This document shows, in pieces, positions 55,391 to 63,861 of a stretch of 64,000 nt of DNA. A model generated the notes under the pieces. That model was given only the letters and a program-made list of their open reading frames with translations. It made no database searches and was not told the DNA's origin. This DNA is from Chryseobacterium sp. 7. Its GTDB lineage: Bacteria; Bacteroidota; Bacteroidia; Flavobacteriales; Weeksellaceae. The translations under genes and the position numbers were made by a program. Every line of letters starts with the position of its first letter. Positions within the stretch are counted from its first letter, which is position 1. The stretch spans positions 1,736,001 to 1,800,000 of the forward strand of contig NZ_RCCA01000001.1 of assembly GCF_003663845.1 (NCBI RefSeq). The letters run 5' to 3'.

Positions 55391-55774
55391 TTACCTTTCG
55401 GATCCTAAATTTTTTGCAGTTTTATCTCCTTCCACGAGTAAAGTCAATTCATCACACCGTATAATCTGATGATTGTGGATGGTAAATTCTGCCAGTACCT
55501 TGTGCACAACTTCACTTCCATCTTTTAGTGCGGATTTTGCTATGTGGTTGGTAAATATAATATTGCCGTTTTCAGCATAACTGATGATTTCAAGCTTTTG
55601 TTCTGTCACTTTTTCTTTGAGTTTCTTGATATGTAGGACAAACTGATCATAATTCAGTTGAGAATGATCTACAAGCTGAATATATTCTTTTGAAAAATAT
55701 TTCTCAATTAATAATTCATCAAATACCGGATTTTCTAATACCTCTTTAAATACCTGTTGGATAAAATGTTTCAT
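55391..55774 (-). CDS. NTF2-like (SnoaL-type) small protein
   Basis: About 127 residues from ATG 55774 (MKHFIQQVFKEVLENP). The conical alpha+beta NTF2-like fold is suggested by the order of helix, LVDHSQLNYDQFVLHIK and the beta strands after it. Such proteins act as isomerases, hydrolases or binding proteins. The catalytic residues cannot be assigned. It lies downstream of the TetR/Crp pair in the same orientation (67 bp), so it may share their control. Confidence 0.72.
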   Translation of the reverse strand: MKHFIQQVFKEVLENPVFDELLIEKYFSKEYIQLVDHSQLNYDQFVLHIKKLKEKVTEQKLEIISYAENGNIIFTNHIAKSALKDGSEVVHKVLAEFTIHNHQIIRCDELTLLVEGDKTAKNLGSER

Positions 55775-55841
55775 AACTTTATTATTTTGAAACAAAATTA
55801 CCTTACAGATTGATGACTGAACGATAACAATTGTAAAGAAA

Positions 55842-56375
55842 TTACCTACGGTTGCGTATTCTGCTCAATGAAACACTTGTTATTCCAAGATAAGAGGCAA
55901 TATAATGCTGTGGGAAGCGGAGCAGAAGCTCTGGCCTGTTTTTGAGAAGTTGTTCATATCTCTGTTGAGGAGAATCTTTAATGAAGGAGATGAGCCTTTT
56001 ATTGATTTCGCTGAAACGTTTGTAAAAAAGTGGATGAAAAGCATGCTGAAATTCCGGATTTTCCATGAGTGTGTGAAAAGTATCAGTATGAAGCTCATAC
56101 ACTGTAGTAGATTCCAGTGTTTCAATGACAAAATCGCTGGGAATACCATTCAGGAAACTATCAAAGGATGAAACAGCCTGGTTTTCTGTTATAAAATCCA
56201 ATGTAAGTTCTTTTCCATCCTGATAGAAAAATACTCTTAAAGCTCCATTTTTTACAAGGAACATCTTATCTGAAACTTTTCCTTCTTCCAGCAGGATGGT
56301 TTTAGCAGGATAAATAACTTCAGTTAATAAATGAAGATCAGTTTTTAAAAAAGAATGAAGATCAGGAATATGCAT
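55842..56375 (-). CDS. Crp/Fnr-type regulator
   Basis: The 177-residue protein has a cNMP-binding fold (about 15-125) and a C-terminal HTH in HYIASYLGITSVSLSRIRNRR. It resembles the protein encoded at 29228-29809 in size and type. It lies 10 bp after the TetR gene, in one operon. The ligand is probably not cAMP, as the binding signature is incomplete. Confidence 0.87.
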   Translation of the reverse strand: MHIPDLHSFLKTDLHLLTEVIYPAKTILLEEGKVSDKMFLVKNGALRVFFYQDGKELTLDFITENQAVSSFDSFLNGIPSDFVIETLESTTVYELHTDTFHTLMENPEFQHAFHPLFYKRFSEINKRLISFIKDSPQQRYEQLLKNRPELLLRFPQHYIASYLGITSVSLSRIRNRR

Positions 56376-56385
56376 AGCTGAAGGA

Positions 56386-56922
56386 TTAATAGGAGACGTT
56401 CAATATATCCTGTACAATAACTTTAGATTTTTCGATGAGTTCATTCGATCTGTAAAGCTGGCTGGTAAGTATGGCGCTTTCAAAAAGAAGATAAATATGA
56501 GCTGAAACCATATCATTTTGAAGCACTTCATTAAAGCTTTCTCTCAGCTTATTTTTATGAGTACGGATCACATGGTGAACTTCTTCCTTCTCTGCAGGAA
56601 TTTCTGACAAAATATTCAGAAAACTGCATCCTCTGAAATCTTCTCTTTCATTCATGTAAATCAGGAAATCAAAAGATTTTTGAAATTTCTCCTGTACGGT
56701 TTTTGTTTCTGCTGTGAATTGTTCCAGCCCGGAAACCCAATAGTCATATCTTTTGTTGAGGAATTCAATACAAAGATCATCTTTAGATTTAAAATGCTGG
56801 TAAAAACTTGCTTTGGAAACACTGGCTTCATCAATAATCTGGTTGATGCCTGTATTGTTGTAACCTTGCTTATGGAAGAGAACCATTGCTGTATTTAGTA
56901 TTCTTTCGCGAGGTTTGAGCAT
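56386..56922 (-). CDS. TetR-family regulator
   Basis: The 178-residue protein has an N-terminal HTH (about 5-50) with YNNTGINQIIDEASVSKASFYQHFKSKDDL, typical of TetR. The C-terminal ligand domain is helical with a C-terminal LTSQLYRSNELI stretch. It is first in an operon with the Crp gene. A palindrome TTTTTACA-AA-TGTAAAAA (56932-56949) lies just upstream and overlaps a TACATTTG -7 box, so autorepression is likely. The ligand is unknown. Confidence 0.9.
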   Translation of the reverse strand: MLKPRERILNTAMVLFHKQGYNNTGINQIIDEASVSKASFYQHFKSKDDLCIEFLNKRYDYWVSGLEQFTAETKTVQEKFQKSFDFLIYMNEREDFRGCSFLNILSEIPAEKEEVHHVIRTHKNKLRESFNEVLQNDMVSAHIYLLFESAILTSQLYRSNELIEKSKVIVQDILNVSY

Positions 56923-56931
56923 TGTATAAAA

Positions 56932-56949
56932 TTTTTACAAATGTAAAAA
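56932..56949 (-). promoter_or_regulatory. TetR operator/promoter
   Basis: TTTTTACA and TGTAAAAA flank a central AA. The minus-strand TACATTTG -7 box (56945-56938) lies within it. Confidence 0.6.
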
Positions 56950-56985
56950 ATAAACAGACTGGTATGTTTGAAAATAGAATTAATT

Positions 56986-57705
56986 TTAAATAAACCCCCG
57001 GGTATAATAAAGCTGTATCACAAAGAAAAGTACCGTAAAAAACCATACTACATAAGGATGGTAACTGAAATTGTTCTTCAGAATATAATGTAATGCTTTG
57101 AAAAGTTTAAAAATCCCGATGATTCCAATGATGAGAAAGACCATGAAGACCAGAAGAAACACATAATCTCTTGTTCCATATTCAGTTGCCTTGCCAAGGT
57201 GATCCAGATAAGATTCTACATTTAAGGTTTGACCTAAAAACATAGCAGAACTGATTAATATAAAAAATGGAGTAGAAGTATACACGGTTGTATAAATGAA
57301 AGAAAACAGGAGGGTTCGGAAAGCTGCAGTATTGATTTTCTCTTTTTTGTACCATAATAGAGCAACACTGAAGAGGACTGCAGTAATATTATTCATCAGG
57401 AATATAAACAGAGCTTTTTCCACCATGCTTAGCCCCTTGATCTTCGAAATAATATTGTGTTCACCACCATAATCCATTAAAAGTACGGAGACAATCACAG
57501 AGGTATAAACGGAAAGCTTGATAGGAGAGAGGTAGTCTTGAAAACGTTCTGTTTCCTCTTTTTCCATCTCGTGTACAGAAAGATCATAGCAGCGGCGGGG
57601 ATCCTGAAACAATTTGAAAATAGTTACCGGAACCAATAATATTTCAATAATAATCTGCAGACACAGCTTCTCAAAGCTATCGATCAACTTTTCAAACATA
57701 TACAC
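56986..57705 (-). CDS. Polytopic membrane protein, function unknown
   Basis: The 239-residue protein has about five hydrophobic segments (around 18-35, 70-90, 100-122, 133-160 and 185-210, plus a C-terminal one). A conserved-looking DPRRCYDLSVHEMEKEE stretch follows the first helix. The family is not recognised. It is read in the same direction as the TetR gene but separated from the cupin gene by a terminator (57774-57810), so it has its own promoter. Confidence 0.7.
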   Translation of the reverse strand: MYMFEKLIDSFEKLCLQIIIEILLVPVTIFKLFQDPRRCYDLSVHEMEKEETERFQDYLSPIKLSVYTSVIVSVLLMDYGGEHNIISKIKGLSMVEKALFIFLMNNITAVLFSVALLWYKKEKINTAAFRTLLFSFIYTTVYTSTPFFILISSAMFLGQTLNVESYLDHLGKATEYGTRDYVFLLVFMVFLIIGIIGIFKLFKALHYILKNNFSYHPYVVWFFTVLFFVIQLYYTRGFI

Positions 57706-57773
57706 GGGTATTGGGGAACGTATGATGCAATTTAATTAAATTTTGAATGATATTTACAAAATAAATCCACGAA

Positions 57774-57810
57774 TAAAAAAGAGCGAATGATTATCATTAA
57801 CCATCCGCTC
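57774..57810 (-). terminator. Intrinsic terminator after the cupin-like gene
   Basis: On the minus strand GAGCGGATG pairs with CATTCGCTC (57781-57810), then a T run (57780-57774). The loop holds an ATGATTATCAT palindrome. Confidence 0.75.
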
Positions 57811-57836
57811 CTTGTTTATATAAGAATTGCTTCCTG

Positions 57837-58718
57837 TTATTTAGGAAGTCCTCTTTTTAATGCATTATTCGCTATTTCTACCGCTTTTCTTTCTTTCCAG
57901 TCCATATACCTTTTTTTGTATCGTCCTTTCATGAAGTTATCAAAGTTGCGCTGTACAGCAAGGTTCCAAAGAGAATGTGCTTTTACGGCCCAGCTTTTGT
58001 CCCATGCACGCAGAGAAATAGAGAAAGAACCGTCCAGATATTTCATCCAGTGCCACCAGCCGGTAGGCATGAATAATGTGTCTCCGTGTTCCAGAAAGCA
58101 TTCGATGCCTTCGATACCATCCAATGCCGGGAATTTCTCAAAATCAGGATTGGCAATATCATAATCTTCCAGTGCATAAGTAGCATAAGGAAGTTTATAA
58201 AGTCTTGATTTCCATTTGTATTCAAATAATAAAACATGCTTTCTTCCATTGAAATGGGTATGGAAAATATGTGGCATATCAATATCATAATGAAGGAAAG
58301 TCACAGAGCCTTTACCTCCAAAAAACATACTCGGGTATTTATCTAAAAATCCTCCCATCAGATTCTTTGGCGGAACATAATCGTCCAGAAGTTTGGGTGC
58401 AAATTTTATAGGATCGAAGAAAAAGATTCTCAGATCAGTAGGCTCTCTTTGAATCAGGTCTACATACTCGCTAAAAGGCATTTTCGTCGTTGGAGTATTA
58501 ATAGGAGCGGCAGGATCTGCTTTGGAACTGTCGTAAAGGGGAACTTCAACGTCTCCTACTACTTCTTTCATATATTCCATCGTCCATTTTTGGTAGGCAG
58601 GCCATTTTCTTGCCATATTCTTGATTACCACTGGCTTACATGGCTTTAGATATTTTTCACGGAAATCTTCTTGTGAAATGTCATCTACAATATCAATTGG
58701 TTTAAGGATTATTCCCAT
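57837..58718 (-). CDS. JmjC-like cupin protein (cupin_8), putative Fe(II)/2-oxoglutarate dioxygenase
   Basis: The 293-residue protein has a JmjC-like cupin_8 fold with the metal motif HxD in FLHYDIDMPH and a later His in PTGWWHWM. It also has the facial partner EHGDTLFMP. Bacterial members hydroxylate proteins or small molecules and need Fe(II) and 2-oxoglutarate. It stands alone. The target is unknown; it may be a stress or translation factor. Confidence 0.85.
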   Translation of the reverse strand: MGIILKPIDIVDDISQEDFREKYLKPCKPVVIKNMARKWPAYQKWTMEYMKEVVGDVEVPLYDSSKADPAAPINTPTTKMPFSEYVDLIQREPTDLRIFFFDPIKFAPKLLDDYVPPKNLMGGFLDKYPSMFFGGKGSVTFLHYDIDMPHIFHTHFNGRKHVLLFEYKWKSRLYKLPYATYALEDYDIANPDFEKFPALDGIEGIECFLEHGDTLFMPTGWWHWMKYLDGSFSISLRAWDKSWAVKAHSLWNLAVQRNFDNFMKGRYKKRYMDWKERKAVEIANNALKRGLPK

Positions 58719-58954
58719 TCGTTCAAATTATTAAGCTAAAGTATTAAATATTTGTGACAATAAAATGGAAAGAATTAAAATTATTTGGAATTGATATAAA
58801 TAAATGATAAAATACATATTTTAATTCCTTTTTGTTGGAGTTATTAAGCTGGTTTTGCCGTCTCTAAGCTTTTAAAATGAGCCGTGTTTACGCTATAAAA
58901 TGAGGGTTGCAAAATATAATAATTGTATGTATCATTGTGGTATTAAAAACAATC

Positions 58955-60250
58955 ATGAAACACCTCTCATCACTATTCCTTTTACTTACTTTTTCAAGTG
59001 CTTTTTCTCAGAAACCGGCCAAAATTTTTACTTCGGATATTGATCATTTTTGGGTGGCTTATGACAGTATTCAAAAGACAGACAATCACTCCCAGAAACT
59101 CGATCTGATAAAAAGACTTTATACCGATAAAGCTACAAAAGGATTAAAAGCTTTTATGAAAGCCAGAGACTATAATGATAGTGTATACGTAAAAATCATT
59201 GATAAATATCCAAAATTCTGGAATTCCGTAAGACCCAATACTTTGACGGTAAAAACCAAAACGAAAGAACTGGAAGCCAGTGTTGTCAAGCTAAAAGAAA
59301 TATATCCTGAACTTAAAGATGCTGAAATGTATTTTACCATTGGCGGTCTGAATTCCGGGGGAACAGTGAGTGGAAATATGGTATTGGTAGGAGCTGAACT
59401 TGCTACAGGACTTCCGTCTACAGATGTTTCAGAATTCAAAGATGAATGGTTGAAAGGAGTATTTGCTGAGCAGTCACTGGATGATATCGTTTCTCTCAAT
59501 ATCCATGAATATATCCATACCCAGCAGGTGGGGGACCGCAGAAGGGTTTTAAATCAATCTATAAAAGAAGGATCATGCGACCTGATTGCTGAGCTTGTGA
59601 TGAATAAACCTATGGAAAGGAAATATTTATCTTATGGAACCGCTCATGCAGATAAAGTGAAAGATCTGTTTAAAAAAGAAATGTTCACCGGAAATTTTGC
59701 CAGCTGGCTTTACAATGGAAGAGATAAAGGAGAAAGTGCAGATTTAGGATATTACGTAGGATATGAGATCAGTAAATTGTATTACCAAAATGCTAAAGAT
59801 AAAAAGCAGGCCATCAAAGAAATCATTGAGCTGAACTATAACAATGATAAAGCGGTAGAAAATTTCCTTACGAAATCTAAGTTTTTTAAAGAAAAAACAA
59901 AAGATCTGATGAAGGAATACCGTAAAAATTCGCCAGCTGTTGTTAAAATGGATCCAGCCAATGGTTCTGCAACGGTAAACCCTGATACAAAAGAAATACG
60001 GATTACTTTCTCAAAAGAAATGGTACCGGAATATTATTCTTTCGATCTTTCAGAAAAAGGAAAAGAATATATGCCGATCACCAAAGTTATTGGAATGGAA
60101 AACAATGATAAAACATTGGTCCTGGCTGTAAATCTTAAGCCTAATAAAGAATATGAATTTTTTCTTACCAATAAAAGTTTCAGATCCAAAGAGGGCTATT
60201 CTCTGAAAGACGAGAAGCTTCTTATCAAGTTTAAAACTGGGAACAGATAG
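58955..60250 (+). CDS. HExxH metallopeptidase-like protein with C-terminal Ig-like domain
   Basis: About 431 residues from ATG 58955, with a signal peptide ending FSQ near residue 17. The catalytic-like HEYIH (His184 to His188) and a downstream Glu in SCDLIAELV fit a gluzincin or DUF2268-type zinc protease. The C-terminus (about 325-431) is a Big_5-type Ig-like domain (DPANGSATVNPDTKEIRITFSKEM). It is exported. Only 11 bp separate it from the small membrane protein gene that follows, so it may belong to the double-glycine peptide cluster. Confidence 0.8.
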   Translation: MKHLSSLFLLLTFSSAFSQKPAKIFTSDIDHFWVAYDSIQKTDNHSQKLDLIKRLYTDKATKGLKAFMKARDYNDSVYVKIIDKYPKFWNSVRPNTLTVKTKTKELEASVVKLKEIYPELKDAEMYFTIGGLNSGGTVSGNMVLVGAELATGLPSTDVSEFKDEWLKGVFAEQSLDDIVSLNIHEYIHTQQVGDRRRVLNQSIKEGSCDLIAELVMNKPMERKYLSYGTAHADKVKDLFKKEMFTGNFASWLYNGRDKGESADLGYYVGYEISKLYYQNAKDKKQAIKEIIELNYNNDKAVENFLTKSKFFKEKTKDLMKEYRKNSPAVVKMDPANGSATVNPDTKEIRITFSKEMVPEYYSFDLSEKGKEYMPITKVIGMENNDKTLVLAVNLKPNKEYEFFLTNKSFRSKEGYSLKDEKLLIKFKTGNR

Positions 60251-60261
60251 TTTGATTGTAA

Positions 60262-60531
60262 ATGAGTGATAACCAGCTTTTATATACCGCTTCCATAGTT
60301 TGTCTTTTGCTTATTATTGTATCTTTTAAGCATAATAAAAAATTCGGCATCGTCAATATGATATTGTTTTGCATGTACAATTCTGTATTATATTATCATT
60401 TTATATTCGACAGTAGTGGAGGTGCCGGGCTTGTATGGTGGTTTTTTCTACTGGTCTTATCGGCCTTTCAGATGTTGATAGTATTGATTTATTTGGGTGT
60501 CAGAGCTTTTCAGAAGAGACGTAAAATATGA
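60262..60531 (+). CDS. Small membrane protein (89 aa), 3 helices, function unknown
   Basis: The 89-residue protein has hydrophobic segments at about 9-20, 30-50 and 55-80 and a basic C-terminus (RAFQKRRKI). It lies 11 bp after the HExxH gene and 27 bp before another small membrane gene. Its position near a double-glycine peptide suggests an immunity or accessory role, which is inferred only from context. Confidence 0.7.
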   Translation: MSDNQLLYTASIVCLLLIIVSFKHNKKFGIVNMILFCMYNSVLYYHFIFDSSGGAGLVWWFFLLVLSAFQMLIVLIYLGVRAFQKRRKI

Positions 60532-60558
60532 TTTTTAGAAAACTTTAAAAATAGAGTT

Positions 60559-60804
60559 ATGAAGAAAAATATACTCAAAGTGTTCATCATAAACATCATG
60601 ATACTGTCTTTGTTAGCCTATATTCTGGGGCTTACAGATTCTGCCTTCAGACAGGTTTATCCTTCGGAGAATATGTTTTTCTATCTGGTTAATTCCATAC
60701 AATATTTTGTACTCTGGGTTTTGCCTTACTGGTGGCTGATCATTATGGGTGGAGCTTTATCACTGACTCTTTTATATTATATATTAAGAAAAATAAAACT
60801 TTAA
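60559..60804 (+). CDS. Small membrane protein (81 aa), 2 helices, function unknown
   Basis: The 81-residue protein has two or three hydrophobic segments (about 6-24, 40-58 and 60-77) and a basic tail (RKIKL). It lies 69 bp before the start of the double-glycine peptide gene. Like its neighbour it may be an immunity or secretion accessory protein for the peptide, but no sequence match is recognised. Confidence 0.68.
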   Translation: MKKNILKVFIINIMILSLLAYILGLTDSAFRQVYPSENMFFYLVNSIQYFVLWVLPYWWLIIMGGALSLTLLYYILRKIKL

Positions 60805-60873
60805 CAATTGGAATCAAACCTGTTCAATGATTTTTTTATTAAATTACTTTTTCAAACTAATAACTTATTTATT

Positions 60874-61038
60874 ATGAAAAATCTAAAGAAAATCGCGAGA
60901 CAAAGTTTAAAAACAATCACAGGAGGTCGTCCACCAGCAGAAAGTGATTGTATAGCATGTGGATGCCCTACATCAGCATGTTATTACAAAAACGGAAACG
61001 GAGGTGGTGGCGGTTGTGCTGATATCAGATGTGCATAA
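60874..61038 (+). CDS. Double-glycine leader Cys-rich peptide (bacteriocin-like)
   Basis: The 54-residue peptide starts at ATG 60874 (MKNLKKIARQSLKTITGG), which shows a typical GG cleavage leader of 18 residues. An upstream in-frame ATG 60808 would bury the leader and is rejected. The predicted mature part of 36 residues has six Cys and a Gly5 run (CGCPTSACYYKN), suggesting three disulfides. Related MKNLKK-type peptides are common in Chryseobacterium and are listed as bacteriocin-like. They need a GG-peptidase transporter elsewhere in the genome. The target is unknown. Confidence 0.82.
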   Translation: MKNLKKIARQSLKTITGGRPPAESDCIACGCPTSACYYKNGNGGGGGCADIRCA

Positions 61039-61056
61039 TCATCTTTATAAAGTAAG

Positions 61057-61090
61057 AAACCTTCCGGAATAAGGAAGGTTTTCTTTTTTA
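61057..61090. terminator. Terminator between the peptide gene and the convergent MFS gene
   Basis: GAAACCTTCC pairs with GGAAGGTTTT over a short loop, followed by CTTTTTT on the plus strand. The stem also reads on the minus strand. Confidence 0.8.
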
Positions 61091-61092
61091 TA

Positions 61093-62238
61093 TTAAAGTT
61101 TAGTTTCTGTATACTTCCTTTTGATAAGTACCAGTATAAGAGCGAGAGTCAATCCTATAATGCTTGACCAAATTATGTGTTCTATCCCATAACGGCCAAT
61201 CCAGAATCCTCCAAATAAAGTACCCGCTGTTACAGCAAAATTCCCGCAGGAAGTAAAAATACTATTGATAAACTCCGAAGAACCGAAAATGGAAGAAGTG
61301 ACATTCATATTACTGATCAGAAAGCCTCCGGAATGAACCAGCCCCCAACATCCGATAATCCATATCATAGGTAGAAATTGATTTCCATAATGTCCTATTA
61401 ACAAATGAATTCCTGATAATAGAATTAAAAACAAAAGAGTTGTCTGGAAAGGAAATCTGCTCATATATTTTCCCGCAATTTTGTTTCCCGCAATTCCAAC
61501 CGTTCCAAACAGGAAAAACATAAGACTGGTTTGTTTGCCGTCCATTTGGGTTATATTCTTTAGATAGTCAGCCATATATCCATAAGTAGAATACATAGCA
61601 GCAATAGTGAAAAACGCTAGGAAGAGCCTAATCCATAATTGTTTGTTGTGAAATATTTTAGTTGGGAAACCCTTTGAATCTCCACTTATATTTTGAATCT
61701 CCGGCAAATAGATCCAAACCCCTGCCAGCGCTACTACATTAATTAATGCAGTAAGCAGGAAAGAGGACTGCCAGGAAAAGAAATCAGACATAAAAGTAGC
61801 CAGCGGAACTCCCATTACCGTTGCCAGCGTAAGACCGGAAAAGATAATGCTTACAGCCCTGGATTTGTCTTTAATATTTGAAGCTTGTCCTGCGACCGAC
61901 AGTGCAATAGACCAATAAACCGGATGAAAAAATGCAGGAATCATTCTTACGATAAGAAGCAGATAAAAATTGGTAATACAGGCAGAAAGAATATTGGCGG
62001 CAACAAAAATAAATAGAGACAAAAGTAGCAGATTCTTTCTTTTGAATGAAGATAATATCATCAGCATAAAAGGCCCAAAAACAGCAACAATTAATGCAAA
62101 AGTACTGAGCAGCCATCCTGCTTTTTCGATTGGGATATGGAAAACTGAAGCAATTTCTGGTAATACTCCAATAACTCCGAATTCCGTAGTGGTAATTCCG
62201 AAAACACCCAGTGCCAGCACATAAAGATTTTTGTTCAT
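61093..62238 (-). CDS. MFS transporter, AraJ/DHA1-type
   Basis: About 381 residues from ATG 62238 (MNKNLYVLALGVFGITTTEFGVIG), with 12 hydrophobic segments and the N-terminal GVIGVLPEIA motif of the AraJ/sugar-efflux DHA1 group. It exports small molecules or drugs with protons. It is divergent from the HxlR regulator gene with a shared intergenic region holding repeats, so HxlR probably represses it. Confidence 0.88.
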   Translation of the reverse strand: MNKNLYVLALGVFGITTTEFGVIGVLPEIASVFHIPIEKAGWLLSTFALIVAVFGPFMLMILSSFKRKNLLLLSLFIFVAANILSACITNFYLLLIVRMIPAFFHPVYWSIALSVAGQASNIKDKSRAVSIIFSGLTLATVMGVPLATFMSDFFSWQSSFLLTALINVVALAGVWIYLPEIQNISGDSKGFPTKIFHNKQLWIRLFLAFFTIAAMYSTYGYMADYLKNITQMDGKQTSLMFFLFGTVGIAGNKIAGKYMSRFPFQTTLLFLILLSGIHLLIGHYGNQFLPMIWIIGCWGLVHSGGFLISNMNVTSSIFGSSEFINSIFTSCGNFAVTAGTLFGGFWIGRYGIEHIIWSSIIGLTLALILVLIKRKYTETKL

Positions 62239-62285
62239 TATCATTATTTTTTTGCAAATTTGCAGAATAGACTATCAGAAAACTA

Positions 62286-62334
62286 TATACTTACCTTTTA
62301 GTTCTATACTTACCTTTTTGAAAGGTTATCTATA
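62286..62334. promoter_or_regulatory. Operator-like repeats between MFS and hxlR-like genes
   Basis: The direct repeat TATACTTACCTTTT occurs at 62286-62299 and 62305-62318 (19 bp apart). An inverse-like AAAGGTTATCTATA follows at about 62321-62334. These probably bind the HxlR protein. Confidence 0.55.
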
Positions 62335-62347
62335 AAAAAAGATTTCT

Positions 62348-62704
62348 ATGCCTCAATTTTTCCATGATAAAAGACTGTATTATACGCCTATTGAATTTGC
62401 TTTAAGTCATATCGGAGGAACCTGGAAGATGCCTATTCTGTGGAGATTGCAGGAGAAACCTCTCCGTTTCAGTGAGCTTAAAAAAGATATTCCGCATATT
62501 ACAGATAAAATGCTGACCAGCCAGCTGCGCGAACTGGAAGCTAAAGACATGATCCATCGTGAAGTGTTTCCTGTAGTCCCGCCGAAAGTGGAGTACAGTC
62601 TTACAGAGAAAGGGAAAAAAGCAATTCCTGTGATTGAAACCATTATGAATTTTGGTTATGATTTGATCAAAGAGGGGGGAATTGTGTTTCCGCCTAAAGA
62701 ATGA
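62348..62704 (+). CDS. HxlR-family regulator
   Basis: The 118-residue protein has the HxlR winged HTH, with GGTWKMPILWRLQEKPLRFSEL, MLTSQLRELEAKDMIHR and the wing sequence PPKVEYSLTEKGKK. It has no cysteine at the usual sensor position near the N-terminus, so it is unlikely to be the aldehyde-sensing type. It is divergent from the MFS gene and precedes the luciferase-like gene by 66 bp, so it may control both. Confidence 0.9.
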   Translation: MPQFFHDKRLYYTPIEFALSHIGGTWKMPILWRLQEKPLRFSELKKDIPHITDKMLTSQLRELEAKDMIHREVFPVVPPKVEYSLTEKGKKAIPVIETIMNFGYDLIKEGGIVFPPKE

Positions 62705-62770
62705 TAAACGGATATTTCACCATTCAATAAAGCTTTATTTCATACCTTCACCTAAAATTGATTCAACAGT

Positions 62771-63766
62771 ATGAAGCTGAAATTAGGGATATTAGACCAG
62801 TCACCCACCACCATGGGAGGAAGTGCAGCAGCTGCATTGGAAAACAGTATCAATCTTGCTTTATTAGCTGAAGAAATGGGCTTTCACAGTATCATGTATT
62901 CTGAACATCATGGAGTAGAAGCCTATGGAAGTTCCAGCCCTGAATTATTAGCTGCTATTGTACTCAGCAAGACCAACCGGATTAAAATAGGAACAGCCGG
63001 CATTATGATGCGAAACTATTCTGCCTATAAGATCTCGGAATGGACCAAAATGCTGTCAACCTTATATCCCGAACGCTTTATCCTTGGATTGGGTAAAGCC
63101 CCCGGAGGATTGAAAGATGCGGTGATGGCCCTGAATAATCATAAACCTGTCATTTTATCCAATATGGAAACGAAACTTGAAGAGATTATTCAATTTATAA
63201 AAGATGAAAAAGGTGTTTATGACGGATTGATTGCACAGCCCACCCATGTAAAACACATCCCTGAAATCATGTGGCTTGGTTCAGGAATGACCTCTGCTAC
63301 AGAAGCTGCAAAACATGGGATTGGATATTCTTTCGCCGCTTTTATGAACAGCGGGAACGGAATAGAAAACACGGAAGCTTATCTCAGAGAGTTTAATGAT
63401 ACTCAATATTTTTCTCAGCCTTCTTTACAGATTGCAGTGGCGGTATCGGTGGCAGAAACTTTGGATCAGGCCAAACGGAATGCTTATGGCATGGCATATC
63501 AGTTTTTACAGTCACGGCAGCTAGCCAGCCCCAATGCCGTTCTTCCTGCTGAAGAAATAGAGCAAAGGATTTTGGGAACTCATGATGAAGAAGAGTTTTT
63601 CACCATTTTGGAAAGGATTATCATAGAAACTCCAGAGTCAGTCAATCAAAAATTGCAGAAGGTTTCAGAAAAATATAATACGGATAATCTCCTGATATTA
63701 TGTAATATGCATCGGGAAGAAGACCGTATCAATACTTATAAAAATGTCATTAACAATAATAAATAA
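62771..63766 (+). CDS. LLM-class flavin-dependent oxidoreductase (luciferase-like)
   Basis: The 331-residue protein has a TIM-barrel luciferase-like fold, starting with LGILDQSP and the conserved SEHHG near residue 44, and GLGKAPGG, all typical of the LLM class. Most use reduced FMN or F420; FMN is more likely here since F420 is rare in this group. It oxidises or reduces an unknown substrate. It follows HxlR in the same direction. Confidence 0.88.
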   Translation: MKLKLGILDQSPTTMGGSAAAALENSINLALLAEEMGFHSIMYSEHHGVEAYGSSSPELLAAIVLSKTNRIKIGTAGIMMRNYSAYKISEWTKMLSTLYPERFILGLGKAPGGLKDAVMALNNHKPVILSNMETKLEEIIQFIKDEKGVYDGLIAQPTHVKHIPEIMWLGSGMTSATEAAKHGIGYSFAAFMNSGNGIENTEAYLREFNDTQYFSQPSLQIAVAVSVAETLDQAKRNAYGMAYQFLQSRQLASPNAVLPAEEIEQRILGTHDEEEFFTILERIIIETPESVNQKLQKVSEKYNTDNLLILCNMHREEDRINTYKNVINNNK

Positions 63767-63861
63767 GGCTGCAGAATATTCAATTATTTTAGAAAATAAA
63801 TCAAGTCCATCATCCTCATCTATCAATTATCATTCCTCATTCATCAATTATCATTTATAAT
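63767..63861. other. Short AT-rich linker with repeated ATCAATTATCATT words
   Basis: Two copies of ATCAATTATCATT and related CTCAT words occur. Similar linkers are at 35700-35742. No gene or clear promoter is seen. Confidence 0.5.

Noticed and set aside
60808..60873. An upstream ATG extending the double-glycine peptide to 76 residues
   Set aside because: It would place 22 extra residues before a perfect MKNLKK..GG leader, which needs to be at the N-terminus.
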